DNA of 64,000 bases from Gilvimarinus sp. DA14 (GCF_024204685.1 NZ_CP100350.1:3746501-3810500), one strand, 5' to 3'; positions 1 through 8,879 are shown, counted from the first letter of the stretch. Notes: generated from the sequence alone by a model not told the origin. Made by a program: numbers and translations.

Positions 1-407
1 GGCAAGAAAAGCCTCAAGCGTCGTCTGTGCATGAGGCAATCGAATCGTTTTTCGTGCCAGAATTTTTTAATCGGTTGGACGCTGTGCTGGAGTACCAACC
101 GCTAAGTTCGGACTCTGCCGAACAGATTTTGCACTTGGAGCTTATTCGGCTTAACCGACGCCTGGCAAAAAAATCGTTGCGATTGACGTTAAGTGCGAAT
201 GCCTGCAAAAACATCATTGCACAGGGTTTTAATGATCGCTATGGCGCACGTGCGGTGCGACGTGTGGTGCGCGATCAGGTAGAAACGCCCTTGGCGCAGT
301 TTATTTTCTCTGATGCTTTTAGTGTCGAGCCAACATACGCGGCAACACACATAGAAGGCGACTGGACCAATCAATCCATCGCGTTTTCTGTCGTCGCTCC
401 TCGCTAA
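1..407 (+). CDS. Clp/Hsp100 AAA+ ATPase, C-terminal fragment (5' end outside window)
   Basis: The reading frame is open from base 3 and ends with TAA at 405-407, so this is the last ~134 codons of a gene that begins left of the window. The visible part is the end of the second AAA+ module and the C-terminal small domain of a class I Clp ATPase: FFVPEFFNRLD matches the conserved F-x-PEF-x-NR-x-D segment that includes the arginine finger, and GFNDRYGARAVRRVV carries the sensor-2 GAR motif. Such proteins unfold or disaggregate proteins in the cytoplasm. A ClpB-like or ClpC-like identity cannot be settled without the N-terminal and middle domains. The tail after the small domain (about 25 residues) shows no recognised motif. 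A GTG at 27 is internal, not a start. Confidence 0.8.
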   Translation, partial: QEKPQASSVHEAIESFFVPEFFNRLDAVLEYQPLSSDSAEQILHLELIRLNRRLAKKSLRLTLSANACKNIIAQGFNDRYGARAVRRVVRDQVETPLAQFIFSDAFSVEPTYAATHIEGDWTNQSIAFSVVAPR

Positions 408-672
408 GCTAATTTCCCGCTACATATTGCCAGGTGCTTCGTCAAGTGTCTGGCTTTCTTGTTTTCGAGTATCCCTCGGACGCTAGTGTTGCAGACGGTA
501 CTGCCCCTAATTTATTCACTGGTTTTCTTCGTACATGCGTCATTTGACGTAGGTGCCGGGCAATTTGTCGTATTGGCCGCATAGCTGTGAAAAACCATAC
601 TGTTTCCGAGTTCAGACGGCAGCAAATAAGCCTAGCTGTTTACTTTAACCCGGTTCCGCAGGAGTCTCCGTT

Positions 673-1905
673 ATGGCAGAAACCATTGTAAAAATCGACT
701 TGAACAAGTCGCCCTATGAAAACGATATGATCCACAACCGCTGGCATCCGGACATTCCTATGGTTGCCACCGTTAAGCCCGGCGATGACTTCATTATGGA
801 GTGCTATGACTGGACCGGTGGACAGATTGAAAACAATGACAGCGCCGACGATGTACGCGACGTTGATTTAACCCAGGTTCACTTTTTGTCGGGCCCTGTG
901 GGCGTTGAAGGCGCCGAGCCTGGCGACCTCTTGGTGGTGGACATTCTGGATATTGGCGCGTTCCAAGAGAGCCAATGGGGCTTTAACGGTTTCTTCTCGA
1001 AAAACAACGGTGGAGGCTTCTTAACCGAGCACTTCCCCGAAGCGCAAAAGTCCATCTGGGACTTTAACGGCATGTTCACCAAATCCCGTCATATTCCCGG
1101 TGTGGAATTCGCCGGTCTCATTCACCCGGGGCTGATTGGCTGCTTGCCGTCAAAAGAGATGCTGGATACTTGGAACAAACGTGAAAAAGGCCTGTACGAC
1201 ACCGAGCCGGATCGCGTTCCTGCGTTAGCCACCTTACCTTATGCCGACACGGCCCACATGGGACGTTTAAGCGGAGATGCCGCCAAAGAGGCTGCCGCTG
1301 AAGGCGCTCGTACCGTGCCACCTCGTGAGCATGGCGGTAACTGCGACATTAAAGATTTGTCGCGCGGCTCGAAAATTTACTTTCCGGTGTACGTTGAAGG
1401 CGGCGGCCTGAGTGTGGGGGATTTGCACTTTAGCCAGGGCGACGGTGAGATTACCTTCTGCGGGGCTATTGAAATGGCCGGCTGGATTCACCTGCGAGTG
1501 AACCTGGTAAAAGGCGGCATGGAGAAATACGGCATTAAAAACCCGATCTTCAAGCCCAGCCCCATTACTCCGAAATACGATGACTACATTATTTTTGAAG
1601 GTATCTCGGTGGATGAATATGGCGAGCAGCATTACCTGGATGTGCATGTCGCTTACCGTCAGGCATGCTTGAACGCTATCGAATTCTTAACCAAGTTTGG
1701 CTACAGCAAAGCACAAAGCTACGCCATCTTAGGATGTGCACCGGTACAGGGGCATATCAGCGGGGTGGTGGATATACCCAATGCCTGTGCCACTTTGTGG
1801 TTGCCGAATGAGATCTTTGATATCGACCTTAACCCAACCGCTGACGGCCCTACCGTAAAAGTTGAGAACACGGTGGATATTCCTAAGTCACCCGATAAGG
1901 AGTAA
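673..1905 (+). CDS. fmdA: Formamidase (acetamidase/formamidase family)
   Basis: Predicted to hydrolyse formamide to formate and ammonia in the cytoplasm, giving nitrogen from short-chain amides. The 410-residue length matches the roughly 407-residue Methylophilus-type formamidase, and the whole protein reads like that family: an N-terminal segment with NRWHPDIP, the PGDLLVVDILDIG strand, SRHIPGVEFAGLIHPGLIG, and a C-terminal CAPVQGHISGVVDIPNAC segment. The ATG at 673 has AGGAG at 660-664. The 265 bases upstream, back to the Clp stop, hold no gene and no clear terminator that I can see. An FmdB-like gene follows after 6 bases. The amide/urea ABC transporter genes often linked to fmdA are not in this window. 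An acetamidase with broader substrate range is possible. Confidence 0.88.
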   Translation: MAETIVKIDLNKSPYENDMIHNRWHPDIPMVATVKPGDDFIMECYDWTGGQIENNDSADDVRDVDLTQVHFLSGPVGVEGAEPGDLLVVDILDIGAFQESQWGFNGFFSKNNGGGFLTEHFPEAQKSIWDFNGMFTKSRHIPGVEFAGLIHPGLIGCLPSKEMLDTWNKREKGLYDTEPDRVPALATLPYADTAHMGRLSGDAAKEAAAEGARTVPPREHGGNCDIKDLSRGSKIYFPVYVEGGGLSVGDLHFSQGDGEITFCGAIEMAGWIHLRVNLVKGGMEKYGIKNPIFKPSPITPKYDDYIIFEGISVDEYGEQHYLDVHVAYRQACLNAIEFLTKFGYSKAQSYAILGCAPVQGHISGVVDIPNACATLWLPNEIFDIDLNPTADGPTVKVENTVDIPKSPDKE

Positions 1906-1911
1906 TGAGCT

Positions 1912-2280
1912 ATGCCGGTTTACGATTATCGCTGTAAAGACCACGGCGTATTCAGTGACCTGGCCACCATGGACAAGAGCGCGGACCCCGCGCCTTGCCC
2001 AGTGTGCGCTGCAAGCTGTGCCCGGGTGATTATGGTGTCACCTAAGCTATTGGATATGGCGCCCGCTAATCGAGAAGCGCACGCGCGTAATGAAAAGTCT
2101 CGCGACAAGCCGACCTTTTCCACCCCGGAATCAAGGGCAGAGCAGTTGGCTCGACGCGAACACAAGCATGGCAAAGGCTGCGGCTGTGGCGACAAGCCGA
2201 TCCGGCAGTCTCATGTGGTCTATACCGCAGACGGCTCCAAGGTGTTTCCATCCGCACGGCCGTGGATGATCAGCCATTGA
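1912..2280 (+). CDS. fmdB: FmdB-family zinc-ribbon protein
   Basis: A 122-residue protein that starts with the typical FmdB zinc-ribbon opening MPVYDYRCKDHG, followed by PCPVC, so a CxxxxG...CxxC-type ribbon is visible in the first 35 residues. A second cysteine cluster, GCGCG, lies near residue 85. FmdB was first described as a putative regulator of the formamidase gene. The gene sits 6 bases after fmdA and before a strong terminator, so the two form a small operon. Whether it regulates transcription, binds zinc as a chaperone or does something else is not shown by sequence. This version is longer than the usual ~70-110 residues because of a charged middle region. Confidence 0.8.
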   Translation: MPVYDYRCKDHGVFSDLATMDKSADPAPCPVCAASCARVIMVSPKLLDMAPANREAHARNEKSRDKPTFSTPESRAEQLARREHKHGKGCGCGDKPIRQSHVVYTADGSKVFPSARPWMISH

Positions 2281-2343
2281 CGGTTTGAATCAAACCTTGG
2301 CGTCTATCAGCAAGATGCAGTATTTCCGTTTGTTTGAGGGTTT

Positions 2344-2369
2344 GGGAGGCTTCGGCCTCCCTTTTTTTT
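2344..2369 (+). terminator. Rho-independent terminator of fmdAB
   Basis: A perfect 7-bp stem GGGAGGC / GCCTCCC closes a UUCG tetraloop and is followed by eight T. It lies 64 bases after the fmdB-like stop. Confidence 0.92.
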
Positions 2370-2476
2370 GGCGCAATTTTTAGTGTTTACATTTGTTTAC
2401 GTTTGGTGTGCATCCAGTGTCACCTGTGTGGCGTATAAAATCGCACGCCGCTCATTTACCTACACCCGGAGTCTTT

Positions 2477-3730
2477 ATGTCAGGCAGTTATAACCTTTCG
2501 CTGGTTTTTGCATCCTATTGTGTTGCGGTCATTGCCGCTTACACCGCCATCTATTTCGGCACTCGCTTATTCACTATCGAAGGTCCCGCCCGTAAGTTCT
2601 GGTTGTGGATTGGCGCTGTGTGCCTCGGTACTGGAATCTGGTCTATGCATTTTGTGGGTATGAGTGCCTACACCATGCCCATGAATATGGAAATGAGTTT
2701 TAGCCTGCCGCTCACGGTCGCTTCTTGGATTCCGGCGGTCTTGGCCTCGGCGCTGGCACTGACGGTAATTACCCGGCCAACGGTTAAAGTGCTAAGTATT
2801 GTCTCCAGCGCCATCATTATGGGTGCCGGTATTTCAGCCATGCACTATGGCGGTATGTACGCGATGCAAATGACTCCGGCCATTCAATACGATCAACTTA
2901 TCGTTGCTATTTCCGTGCTGATTGCTGTGGTTGCCTCGGGGGCGGCGCTGGTTATTTGTCGCCAGGTCAGGGTAGTGCCCGCCAAATATGCACTGGCGAC
3001 GAAAACCGCTGCGGCCCTGGTTATGGGCGCGGCTATTTGCGGCATGCACTACACGGGCATGGCCGCGGCCAGTTATCCCATGGGCGCGGAAATGGCCGGC
3101 AGTAATGCCCTGCGAGGCCAATGGATGGGTATCCCCACCGCGATTGTCGCCAGCGTTTTCTTGCTGGTGGCGCTGATTGTGGCCTACCAGGATTTTCGCC
3201 AGGCCGAGCGCGAGCGCCACGAGCAACAAGAGCGTCAGCAACAAATTCACAGTGCGGCCTTTGAAGACCCGGTGACCGGGCTTGGTAATCGCAGTGAGTT
3301 TGAACGCCATCTGATGCAGCGTATTGCCGGCGCAAACCACAGTCGCTTTACTCTCGTCAGTTTTGAGCTGGTGCAATTTCGCGAGCTGCAAAATCTGGAA
3401 GGCGATGCGGCGGCGGATACCTTGGTTAAGACTTTTGCGTCTGTGCTGGGGGCAAGACTGGGTCAAAATACTACTCTTGCCCGCTATTCCAGTAGCAGTT
3501 TTATCGCCTTGACCGCTCAGCATTCCAGTGCTCAGTTGGAAGCCTTGGCCGCGGCTATCCGCAATGATCTGGCGGGGCGTGACTATTTACAGCGCTTTGG
3601 TCAGTGGCGCATGGGTTATAGCCACTACCCGGAATCGGCCAGCAATAGTCGCTTGCTGGTACGCGAGGCGCAGCGGGCTAAATACAGCTTCGATTACAGC
3701 ACTGACGCCGCTTCCGCCGAGATCGCCTGA
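2477..3730 (+). CDS. MHYT-domain membrane sensor with degenerate GGDEF domain
   Basis: The start is placed at ATG 2477 because GGAG lies at 2468-2471; an upstream ATG at 2393 would add a leader that does not resemble the family. The 417-residue product has seven predicted membrane segments with three MHYT repeats: WSMHFVGM, SAMHYGGM and CGMHYTGM. This domain is proposed to sense oxygen, CO or NO through bound copper. It is followed by a coiled linker rich in E, R and Q (about residues 235-255) and a GGDEF-like domain beginning DPVTGLGNR. The catalytic GGDEF loop is replaced by YSSSSF, so diguanylate cyclase activity is unlikely. No EAL domain follows. A role as a c-di-GMP-related or protein-binding sensor is inference. 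Confidence 0.85.
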   Translation: MSGSYNLSLVFASYCVAVIAAYTAIYFGTRLFTIEGPARKFWLWIGAVCLGTGIWSMHFVGMSAYTMPMNMEMSFSLPLTVASWIPAVLASALALTVITRPTVKVLSIVSSAIIMGAGISAMHYGGMYAMQMTPAIQYDQLIVAISVLIAVVASGAALVICRQVRVVPAKYALATKTAAALVMGAAICGMHYTGMAAASYPMGAEMAGSNALRGQWMGIPTAIVASVFLLVALIVAYQDFRQAERERHEQQERQQQIHSAAFEDPVTGLGNRSEFERHLMQRIAGANHSRFTLVSFELVQFRELQNLEGDAAADTLVKTFASVLGARLGQNTTLARYSSSSFIALTAQHSSAQLEALAAAIRNDLAGRDYLQRFGQWRMGYSHYPESASNSRLLVREAQRAKYSFDYSTDAASAEIA

Positions 3731-3793
3731 TCCAGCAGTGCGGGGCATAATCGTGTATACTCCGCCCACATTTTAGTCAACAGGTGTCAGGTT

Positions 3794-5401
3794 TTGATCA
3801 CAAAGCTGTTTAAGAAGATGGTGGGCGGAGACGAAAAACCCACCGCGCAAGAATCTGCAAAGAAACCCAAATCGCAAGCGACAGGCGGTGGCGAAAAAGG
3901 CCAGGGCAAAAATTCGCGCGGCGATAAAGCGGCTAAATCGAACAAGAACAAGGGCCGTGGCGGCAAGAAAAAGCAGAGCGGACCGGACCAGGCTAAATCA
4001 GACAAAGCGGCTGCGGGGCAATCTGCAGCAGACAAGCCTAAATCGAAAAAACCTAATAAAGCTAAAAAGAACAAGCCAAAAAAAGCGCAGCCTAAAGCCC
4101 CCTGGGATATCAGCCAATTTCCGGTGCCTGAAGTGGAGGGCAAAACCCGCTTTCACGACCTTGCACTGGAAAACGATCTAATGCACGCCATTGCCGATTG
4201 CGGCTTTGAGTACTGCTCACCTATTCAGGCGCAATCCTTGCCCTACGCCCTAACTGGCCGCGATGTGGTGGGTAAGGCGCAGACGGGTACCGGTAAAACC
4301 GCCGCCTTCTTAACCGCCATCATCGATGATTTGCTCAAGCACCAACTGACCGAAGAACGCTTCGCCGGTGAGGCTCGCGCTCTGGTGATCGCGCCGACTC
4401 GCGAGCTGGTAATGCAAATTGCCGACGATGCCAAAGCGCTGTGCAAACATACGGAGTTGGAAATTCATACCCTGGTCGGTGGTATGGACTACACCAAGCA
4501 GCAGCGTCGTTTGCACGACAAGCTGGTGGATATACTGGTAGCCACACCCGGTCGTTTGCTGGATTTTTGCCGCAATAAAGATGTTTATCTGGACCAACTG
4601 GAAATTCTGGTGATCGACGAAGCCGACCGTATGCTGGATATGGGGTTTATTCCCCAAGTGCGGCAAATTGTTCGCCAGACACCCAAACGCGAAGATCGCC
4701 AGACCCTGTTTTTCTCGGCGACTTTCACCGATGAAGTGCATCGGCTGGTAGAGCAGTGGACCGATAACCCGGTTACGGTTGAGATCGCGCCGGAAAGTGT
4801 CGCCACCGACACCGTAGAACAGCATGTTTATTTGGCCAGTACCGACGAAAAATACACCTTGTTGTACAACCTGATTCAGGACGCCGAGGTGGAGAGCATG
4901 ATTGTGTTCGCCAATCGTCGTGATGAGTGCCGCCGCCTGGAAGACAAGTTACAGCGCCACGGCATTCGGGTGGGCTTGCTCTCGGGTGAAATTGCACAGA
5001 ACAAACGAGTCTCTACCCTCAAAGCTTTTAAAGAGGGTGACCTAAAAGTATTGGTAGCAACTGATGTGGCTGGGCGAGGTATTCACATTGATGGCATCAG
5101 TCATGTGGTTAACTTCACCTTGCCCGAAGAGCCCGAAGATTACGTGCACCGCATTGGTCGCACCGGTCGGGCGGGCAAGTCGGGTACGTCTATCAGCTTT
5201 GCCTGTGAAGATGACGCTTTCCGTTTGATGCCGATCGAAGAGCTGTTGGGGCGTCCCCTGCGCTGTGAGCAACCACCGCAGGACTTACTGTTAGAAACAC
5301 CGCCTATGGCGCCGGCCAAGCCCAAGCCGCGCGGCGAGCAAAACCAGCGTCGCGGCGGACGCGGGCGAGGCGGTCAGCGTTCGGGGCAACGTCGGTCTTA
5401 A
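3794..5401 (+). CDS. rhlB: DEAD-box ATP-dependent RNA helicase, RhlB type
   Basis: A 535-residue RNA helicase with all core motifs: Q motif [11 protein letters not shown], motif I AQTGTGKT, Ia APTREL, Ib [35 protein letters not shown] and [10 protein letters not shown]. An RhlB-type enzyme works with RNase E in RNA degradation and remodelling. The N-terminal ~105 residues are low-complexity and rich in K, A, G and S, and the C-terminus is an RGG/RGR-rich tail; both are probable RNA-binding extensions common in Pseudomonas-like RhlB. The start is unusual: TTG at 3794, with AGG at 3782-3784. An ATG at 3818 is the alternative and loses only eight residues. No neighbour is functionally linked; the MHYT gene ends 63 bases upstream. 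Confidence 0.85.
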   Translation: MITKLFKKMVGGDEKPTAQESAKKPKSQATGGGEKGQGKNSRGDKAAKSNKNKGRGGKKKQSGPDQAKSDKAAAGQSAADKPKSKKPNKAKKNKPKKAQPKAPWDISQFPVPEVEGKTRFHDLALENDLMHAIADCGFEYCSPIQAQSLPYALTGRDVVGKAQTGTGKTAAFLTAIIDDLLKHQLTEERFAGEARALVIAPTRELVMQIADDAKALCKHTELEIHTLVGGMDYTKQQRRLHDKLVDILVATPGRLLDFCRNKDVYLDQLEILVIDEADRMLDMGFIPQVRQIVRQTPKREDRQTLFFSATFTDEVHRLVEQWTDNPVTVEIAPESVATDTVEQHVYLASTDEKYTLLYNLIQDAEVESMIVFANRRDECRRLEDKLQRHGIRVGLLSGEIAQNKRVSTLKAFKEGDLKVLVATDVAGRGIHIDGISHVVNFTLPEEPEDYVHRIGRTGRAGKSGTSISFACEDDAFRLMPIEELLGRPLRCEQPPQDLLLETPPMAPAKPKPRGEQNQRRGGRGRGGQRSGQRRS

Positions 5402-5417
5402 CGAATCTTTCTTTACA

Positions 5418-5454
5418 AGGGCGGCGGCTGCGCCGTGCGCCCTGCGGGCTTTTC
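5418..5454 (+). terminator. Possible terminator after the helicase gene
   Basis: Overlapping GC-rich hairpins: an outer AGGGCG / CGCCCT pairing at 5418-5443, or alternatively GCCC-TGC-GGGC at 5439-5449 followed by TTTT. Only the second form has an adjacent T run, so function is uncertain. Confidence 0.4.
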
Positions 5455-5500
5455 TGCTAACGTTGCGCTTTTATTAAAACGCAGACGATAACAGGCTCCG

Positions 5501-6853
5501 ATGCTGGATAATTCCAATCGCGTCCGCCACCCTTGGCTAGCGGCGCTTGATAACTACCGCGATCTGCGACTGCTGTATATTTTCTTGCTGGGCTGCTCGT
5601 CCGGTTTTCCCTTCGTTCTTATTGGTTCTAATTTAAGCGGTTGGCTAACGGACAGTGGTATCGCCCGCGCGCAGGTGGGTTTGCTGTATTCGGTGTTTGC
5701 GGTCTACGCCATCAATTTTCTTTGGGCGCCACTATTGGACCGCATTCAGCTGCCGGGTATTTGCCGTTTGCTGGGTTTGCGGCGCGGTTGGATCTTTACC
5801 CTGCAGGCAATCATGCTACTCGCGACCGTGGTTTTAGCCTCGCTTGATCCGAACCACGATCTGTTTGTGTTGTCCTTACTGGCGCTGCTAATTGCCACCT
5901 GTTCGGCCACTCACGATATCGCGATTGATGCCTACCGCATTGACATCATCGGCAAAGATGCCGGCAAGGTGCCGGCGGCTTCGGCAGTCAGTATTGTCGG
6001 CTGGTGGACTGGCTACTCGCTCCCCGGCTATCTGGCGTTTGCCAATGCAGACTCGGTGGGGTGGGCCGGAGTGTATGCCTGGATGGCGGTGATACTCGGG
6101 GTGTTAATGGTATTTACCCTGGTAGTGAGGGAGCCTGCGAGCGACCGTCAGGCTTTACAGCAGCAGGCGCAGTTGCGGTATCAGGGCATGTTGGACGCGG
6201 GCAATTCCCCCTGGGGGCGGGCGCTGGTCTGGCTGACGGTGACGGTAGTGGAGCCCTTTGCCGAATTTTTTCGTCGCAACGGTGTACGCCTGGCGCTCGC
6301 GATTTTGTTGTTTGTGTTTTTGTTCAAGATTGGTGAGGCCTTTTTAGGGCGGATGTCTATCGTGTTTTACCGCGAGATTGGCTACTCCAATGAGCAGATC
6401 GCCCACTACTCCAAACTCGTGGGGTGGGGGCTGACCATTGTCTTTACCCTGCTGGGCAGCACCATTAACATTCGCTACGGTATTGTGCGCGGTCTGTTTA
6501 TTGGCGGTGTCGCCATGGCCGCGAGCAATTTAATGTTCGCCTGGATTGCCTTGGCCGGGCCCAAAGAGAACTTATTTTTAGCCGCCATTGTGGTGGACAA
6601 CTTTTGCGCTGCCTTTTCTACCGTGGCGTTTGTGTCGCTGCTTACGTGGTTGACGGGCAGGGCTTTCTCGGGGGCTCAGTATGCGCTTTTGGCATCACTC
6701 GGCAGTCTAGGGCGCACGACCCTGGCCTCGGGCAGTGGTTTTTTAGTGGATGCCTTGCATGGCAATTGGGCGTTGTTTTTTGTTCTGACGGCGCTGATGG
6801 TGATACCTGGTCTGGTGCTTTTAGTGTTTATCGGTAAAAAGTTGCGCGATTAA
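5501..6853 (+). CDS. ampG: AmpG-type muropeptide permease (MFS)
   Basis: A 450-residue major facilitator protein predicted to import GlcNAc-anhydroMurNAc peptides released by cell-wall turnover across the inner membrane for recycling. The N-terminal half is strongly AmpG-like: FLLGCSSGFPFVLIGSNLSG in the first helix, WLTDSGI, FLWAPLLDR in the loop after helix 2, and SATHDIAIDAYRIDI in place of the AmpG SQDIxIDAYR segment. About 12 hydrophobic helices are visible. The ATG at 5501 follows a weak ribosome site (CAGG about 9 bases upstream). The stop overlaps the stop of the convergent alkyltransferase-like gene by 4 bases. No beta-lactamase gene is nearby. AmpG-like paralogues with other substrates exist. 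Confidence 0.85.
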   Translation: MLDNSNRVRHPWLAALDNYRDLRLLYIFLLGCSSGFPFVLIGSNLSGWLTDSGIARAQVGLLYSVFAVYAINFLWAPLLDRIQLPGICRLLGLRRGWIFTLQAIMLLATVVLASLDPNHDLFVLSLLALLIATCSATHDIAIDAYRIDIIGKDAGKVPAASAVSIVGWWTGYSLPGYLAFANADSVGWAGVYAWMAVILGVLMVFTLVVREPASDRQALQQQAQLRYQGMLDAGNSPWGRALVWLTVTVVEPFAEFFRRNGVRLALAILLFVFLFKIGEAFLGRMSIVFYREIGYSNEQIAHYSKLVGWGLTIVFTLLGSTINIRYGIVRGLFIGGVAMAASNLMFAWIALAGPKENLFLAAIVVDNFCAAFSTVAFVSLLTWLTGRAFSGAQYALLASLGSLGRTTLASGSGFLVDALHGNWALFFVLTALMVIPGLVLLVFIGKKLRD

Positions 6854-7155
6854 CCGCGGTATTGGCAGTGCCTTAATAAGCTCGCGCCTTGCCTATGAAT
6901 ACCTTCGGCCGCCAGACGGTCGAGCTGGCGTTGGCCACCGCTATCAAGTGGCAGAGAGATGCGCCCGGCGGCGTTGACCACCCGGTGCCAGGGCAGTGTT
7001 GAGTCCGTGGGCAGTTCTCTTAACAGACGACCTGCCCAGCGCGCGGCCCCCGGCCGACCGGCCAGGCGGGCCAGCTGACCGTAGGTGACAACCTGACCTT
7101 CAGGAACATGGGCGAGCGCGGTGTAGAGCGCTTGGGCTGAATCAGAATTGGGCAT
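6850..7155 (-). CDS. Alkyltransferase-like protein (ATL), MGMT family
   Basis: A 101-residue single-domain protein equal to the DNA-binding domain of O6-alkylguanine-DNA alkyltransferase. The active-site PCHR motif reads PWHRVV, with Trp56 replacing the alkyl-accepting cysteine, which is the hallmark of ATL proteins. Arg39 of GAARWAG sits where the arginine finger that flips the damaged base lies. ATLs bind O6-alkylguanine and hand it to nucleotide excision repair rather than repairing it directly. The helix-turn-helix segment VTYGQLARLAGRPGAAR is intact. The gene is convergent with ampG, overlapping its stop, and is only 30 bases from the divergent DUF481 gene. Confidence 0.9.
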   Translation of the reverse strand: MPNSDSAQALYTALAHVPEGQVVTYGQLARLAGRPGAARWAGRLLRELPTDSTLPWHRVVNAAGRISLPLDSGGQRQLDRLAAEGIHRQGASLLRHCQYRG

Positions 7156-7185
7156 GGATAGCTCTGGTCAATTACTAGAGTAATT

Positions 7186-8217
7186 ATGAGACGGTTAATA
7201 GCATACAGTTTACTGCTTTTGCTCTGCTGGTTTCCCGGCGCTCGGGCCGGCGTGGTCGAGCTGTTTAACGGCGATCGGCTGGAAGGGGATTTTGTGCGTC
7301 TGGAGGGCGACAAATTGGTGTGGGCCTCGGGCAATTTCGGTGAGGTTAAAATAGATCGCAGTAAAATTAAAAATATGACCACCACCATGCCGATGAAAAT
7401 CAGCGGCAGTGACACGCCCTGCTTGATTGACGGCATGAAACAGGAGTACCTGTTTTACACCTGCGGAGGGGACCCGGATCAGCGCAGCGCACCTTTGGCG
7501 GCGTTAGAAATCATGCTTCCGTTCGAAAGTCACATTGAAGGCGAGTACACCCTCAAAGGCAAATTCAGTCTGTCGGGCTTTTACGCCGAGGGTAACGACG
7601 TGCGCCGGGATATAAAATCCAAGGCCACTACTGAGTATCGCCGCAGTGAGTTTCGTCATAATGGCTCATTGGAGTACGCCAGTTATTCATCGGATAACGA
7701 GGCGCCGGATGAAATCTGGGCCGCTCGCTATATTGTCGACTGGTTTTTTCGCGAGCGCTGGTTCTGGAACAATGATATTTCTTTCGGTGCGGACGAGTCG
7801 CGCGCGGTGCAGCGCTACTCTCAAATTGGTAGCGGTACCGGTTTTCAGGTGTGGGAAAGCAGCGAGCGTGCCCTGGCCTTTACCGCCGGTTTAAGTTATC
7901 TGAATGAGCGCTATGAGATACCGGAGGAGCCGGAGGATGATTTTGAAAGAGTTAACGAGCGCTTTGCCGGCCGCCTGGGGACCAACTTTCGCTATAAACT
8001 TCCCCTGGGAATTTCCTTTTTTCACGAAAATGAATTGTTTCAGTCGCTGGAAGACAGTAACGACTGGCGTCTGGTAACTAATACCGGGGTGAGCACCTTA
8101 ATAGCCGGGGAACTGTACTCCGAGCTGAAAGTCGATTACAACGTCGACAATGAGCCCCAGCCCGATAAAACCCGAGAAGACACCCGAGTACTCGTGGGTG
8201 TCAGTTACGAATGGTGA
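7186..8217 (+). CDS. DUF481-family outer-membrane beta-barrel protein
   Basis: A 343-residue protein with an N-terminal signal peptide (hydrophobic core LLLLLCWFPGARA, cleavage near residue 21), then a short soluble domain with the repeated motif LFNGDRLEGDFVRLEGDKL, typical of DUF481 proteins (YdiY, salt-induced outer-membrane family). From about residue 115 onward there are alternating amphipathic strands consistent with a barrel, ending in VGVSYEW with a C-terminal aromatic residue. The biochemical role of the family is unknown. It is followed after 4 bases by fxsA, whose ribosome site lies over this stop codon, so the two are probably translationally coupled. Confidence 0.82.
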   Translation: MRRLIAYSLLLLLCWFPGARAGVVELFNGDRLEGDFVRLEGDKLVWASGNFGEVKIDRSKIKNMTTTMPMKISGSDTPCLIDGMKQEYLFYTCGGDPDQRSAPLAALEIMLPFESHIEGEYTLKGKFSLSGFYAEGNDVRRDIKSKATTEYRRSEFRHNGSLEYASYSSDNEAPDEIWAARYIVDWFFRERWFWNNDISFGADESRAVQRYSQIGSGTGFQVWESSERALAFTAGLSYLNERYEIPEEPEDDFERVNERFAGRLGTNFRYKLPLGISFFHENELFQSLEDSNDWRLVTNTGVSTLIAGELYSELKVDYNVDNEPQPDKTREDTRVLVGVSYEW

Positions 8218-8221
8218 GTGA

Positions 8222-8692
8222 ATGCCTGTATTCTTAGTCTTGTTTATTGTTATTCCTCTGATAGAAATCGCCCTGTTTATTCAGGTGGGGGATGAAATTG
8301 GTGTGCTCGCCACCGTGGGGCTGATTATCCTCACCGCTGTTATCGGCGTCGCATTACTGCGCTGGCAGGGGGTTGCAACCTTGTTGCGGGCGCGCAGCCG
8401 CATGGCCAGCGGCGAGCTGCCAGCGCGGGAAATGATCGAAGGGGTGATGCTGGCCATTGCCGGCGCCTTTTTGCTGACGCCCGGCTTTTTCACCGACACC
8501 CTGGGCTTTTTACTTCTGATCCCGATGAGTCGGCGCTGGATTATTCACACCTGGGGCGACAAGATTAAAGTCCAGGGCGCGTCACAGCGGGGAGCTTTTT
8601 ACCGCGCCTCTGAAGATGAACACACCTTTGAAGGTGAGTACCGCCGCACCGATAGCACCAACCCCACTGATAGAGAGTTGCCTAAAAAGTAG
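8222..8692 (+). CDS. fxsA: FxsA family inner-membrane protein
   Basis: A 156-residue protein with the FxsA pattern: a first helix PVFLVLFIVIPLIEIALFIQVG, a second helix ending in GVALLRWQG, and the third region LAIAGAFLLTPGFFTDTLGFLLLIP. In E. coli overproduction of FxsA relieves phage T7 exclusion by the F plasmid; its normal role is unclear. The position immediately upstream of groESL matches E. coli. The start ATG 8222 uses GGTGAG overlapping the end of the DUF481 gene. The C-terminus is charged and probably cytoplasmic. Confidence 0.9.
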   Translation: MPVFLVLFIVIPLIEIALFIQVGDEIGVLATVGLIILTAVIGVALLRWQGVATLLRARSRMASGELPAREMIEGVMLAIAGAFLLTPGFFTDTLGFLLLIPMSRRWIIHTWGDKIKVQGASQRGAFYRASEDEHTFEGEYRRTDSTNPTDRELPKK

Positions 8693-8762
8693 CCAGTCGG
8701 CCCCTGCGTGGAGCGATATTGCGCTCCCAAAGCAAAAAAGTGAATTTTTTTCGCCTCTGCCT

Positions 8763-8790
8763 ATTGAAAAGAGCGCGTCTAGCCCCACCT
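8763..8790 (+). promoter_or_regulatory. Predicted sigma-32 heat-shock promoter of groESL
   Basis: ATTGAAA at 8763-8769 and CCCCACCT at 8783-8790 are separated by 13 bases. The known sigma-32 consensus is CTTGAAA, 11-16 bases, CCCCATnT, so this is one mismatch in each element. It lies about 134 bases upstream of groES. Confidence 0.75.
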
Positions 8791-8829
8791 TCTCTCCAAG
8801 CTGATCGGCCCTCGGCCGTGATACAGAAT

Positions 8830-8879
8830 TTTTGCTTTGGGCTCAGGCCCTTAGCAAAATCCCGGTACGCCGGGTTTTT
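8830..8879 (+). promoter_or_regulatory. Two hairpins in the groESL leader, the second terminator-like
   Basis: Hairpin 1 pairs 8830-8842 with 8847-8859 (TTTTGCT and GGGC arms, a 2-base internal mismatch, loop TCAG). Hairpin 2 pairs CCCGG 8861-8865 with CCGGG 8870-8874 and is followed by TTTTT at 8875-8879, the form of an intrinsic terminator. Both lie downstream of the predicted heat-shock promoter and upstream of groES, so they could be the fxsA terminator, an attenuator of groESL, or both. Confidence 0.6.
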
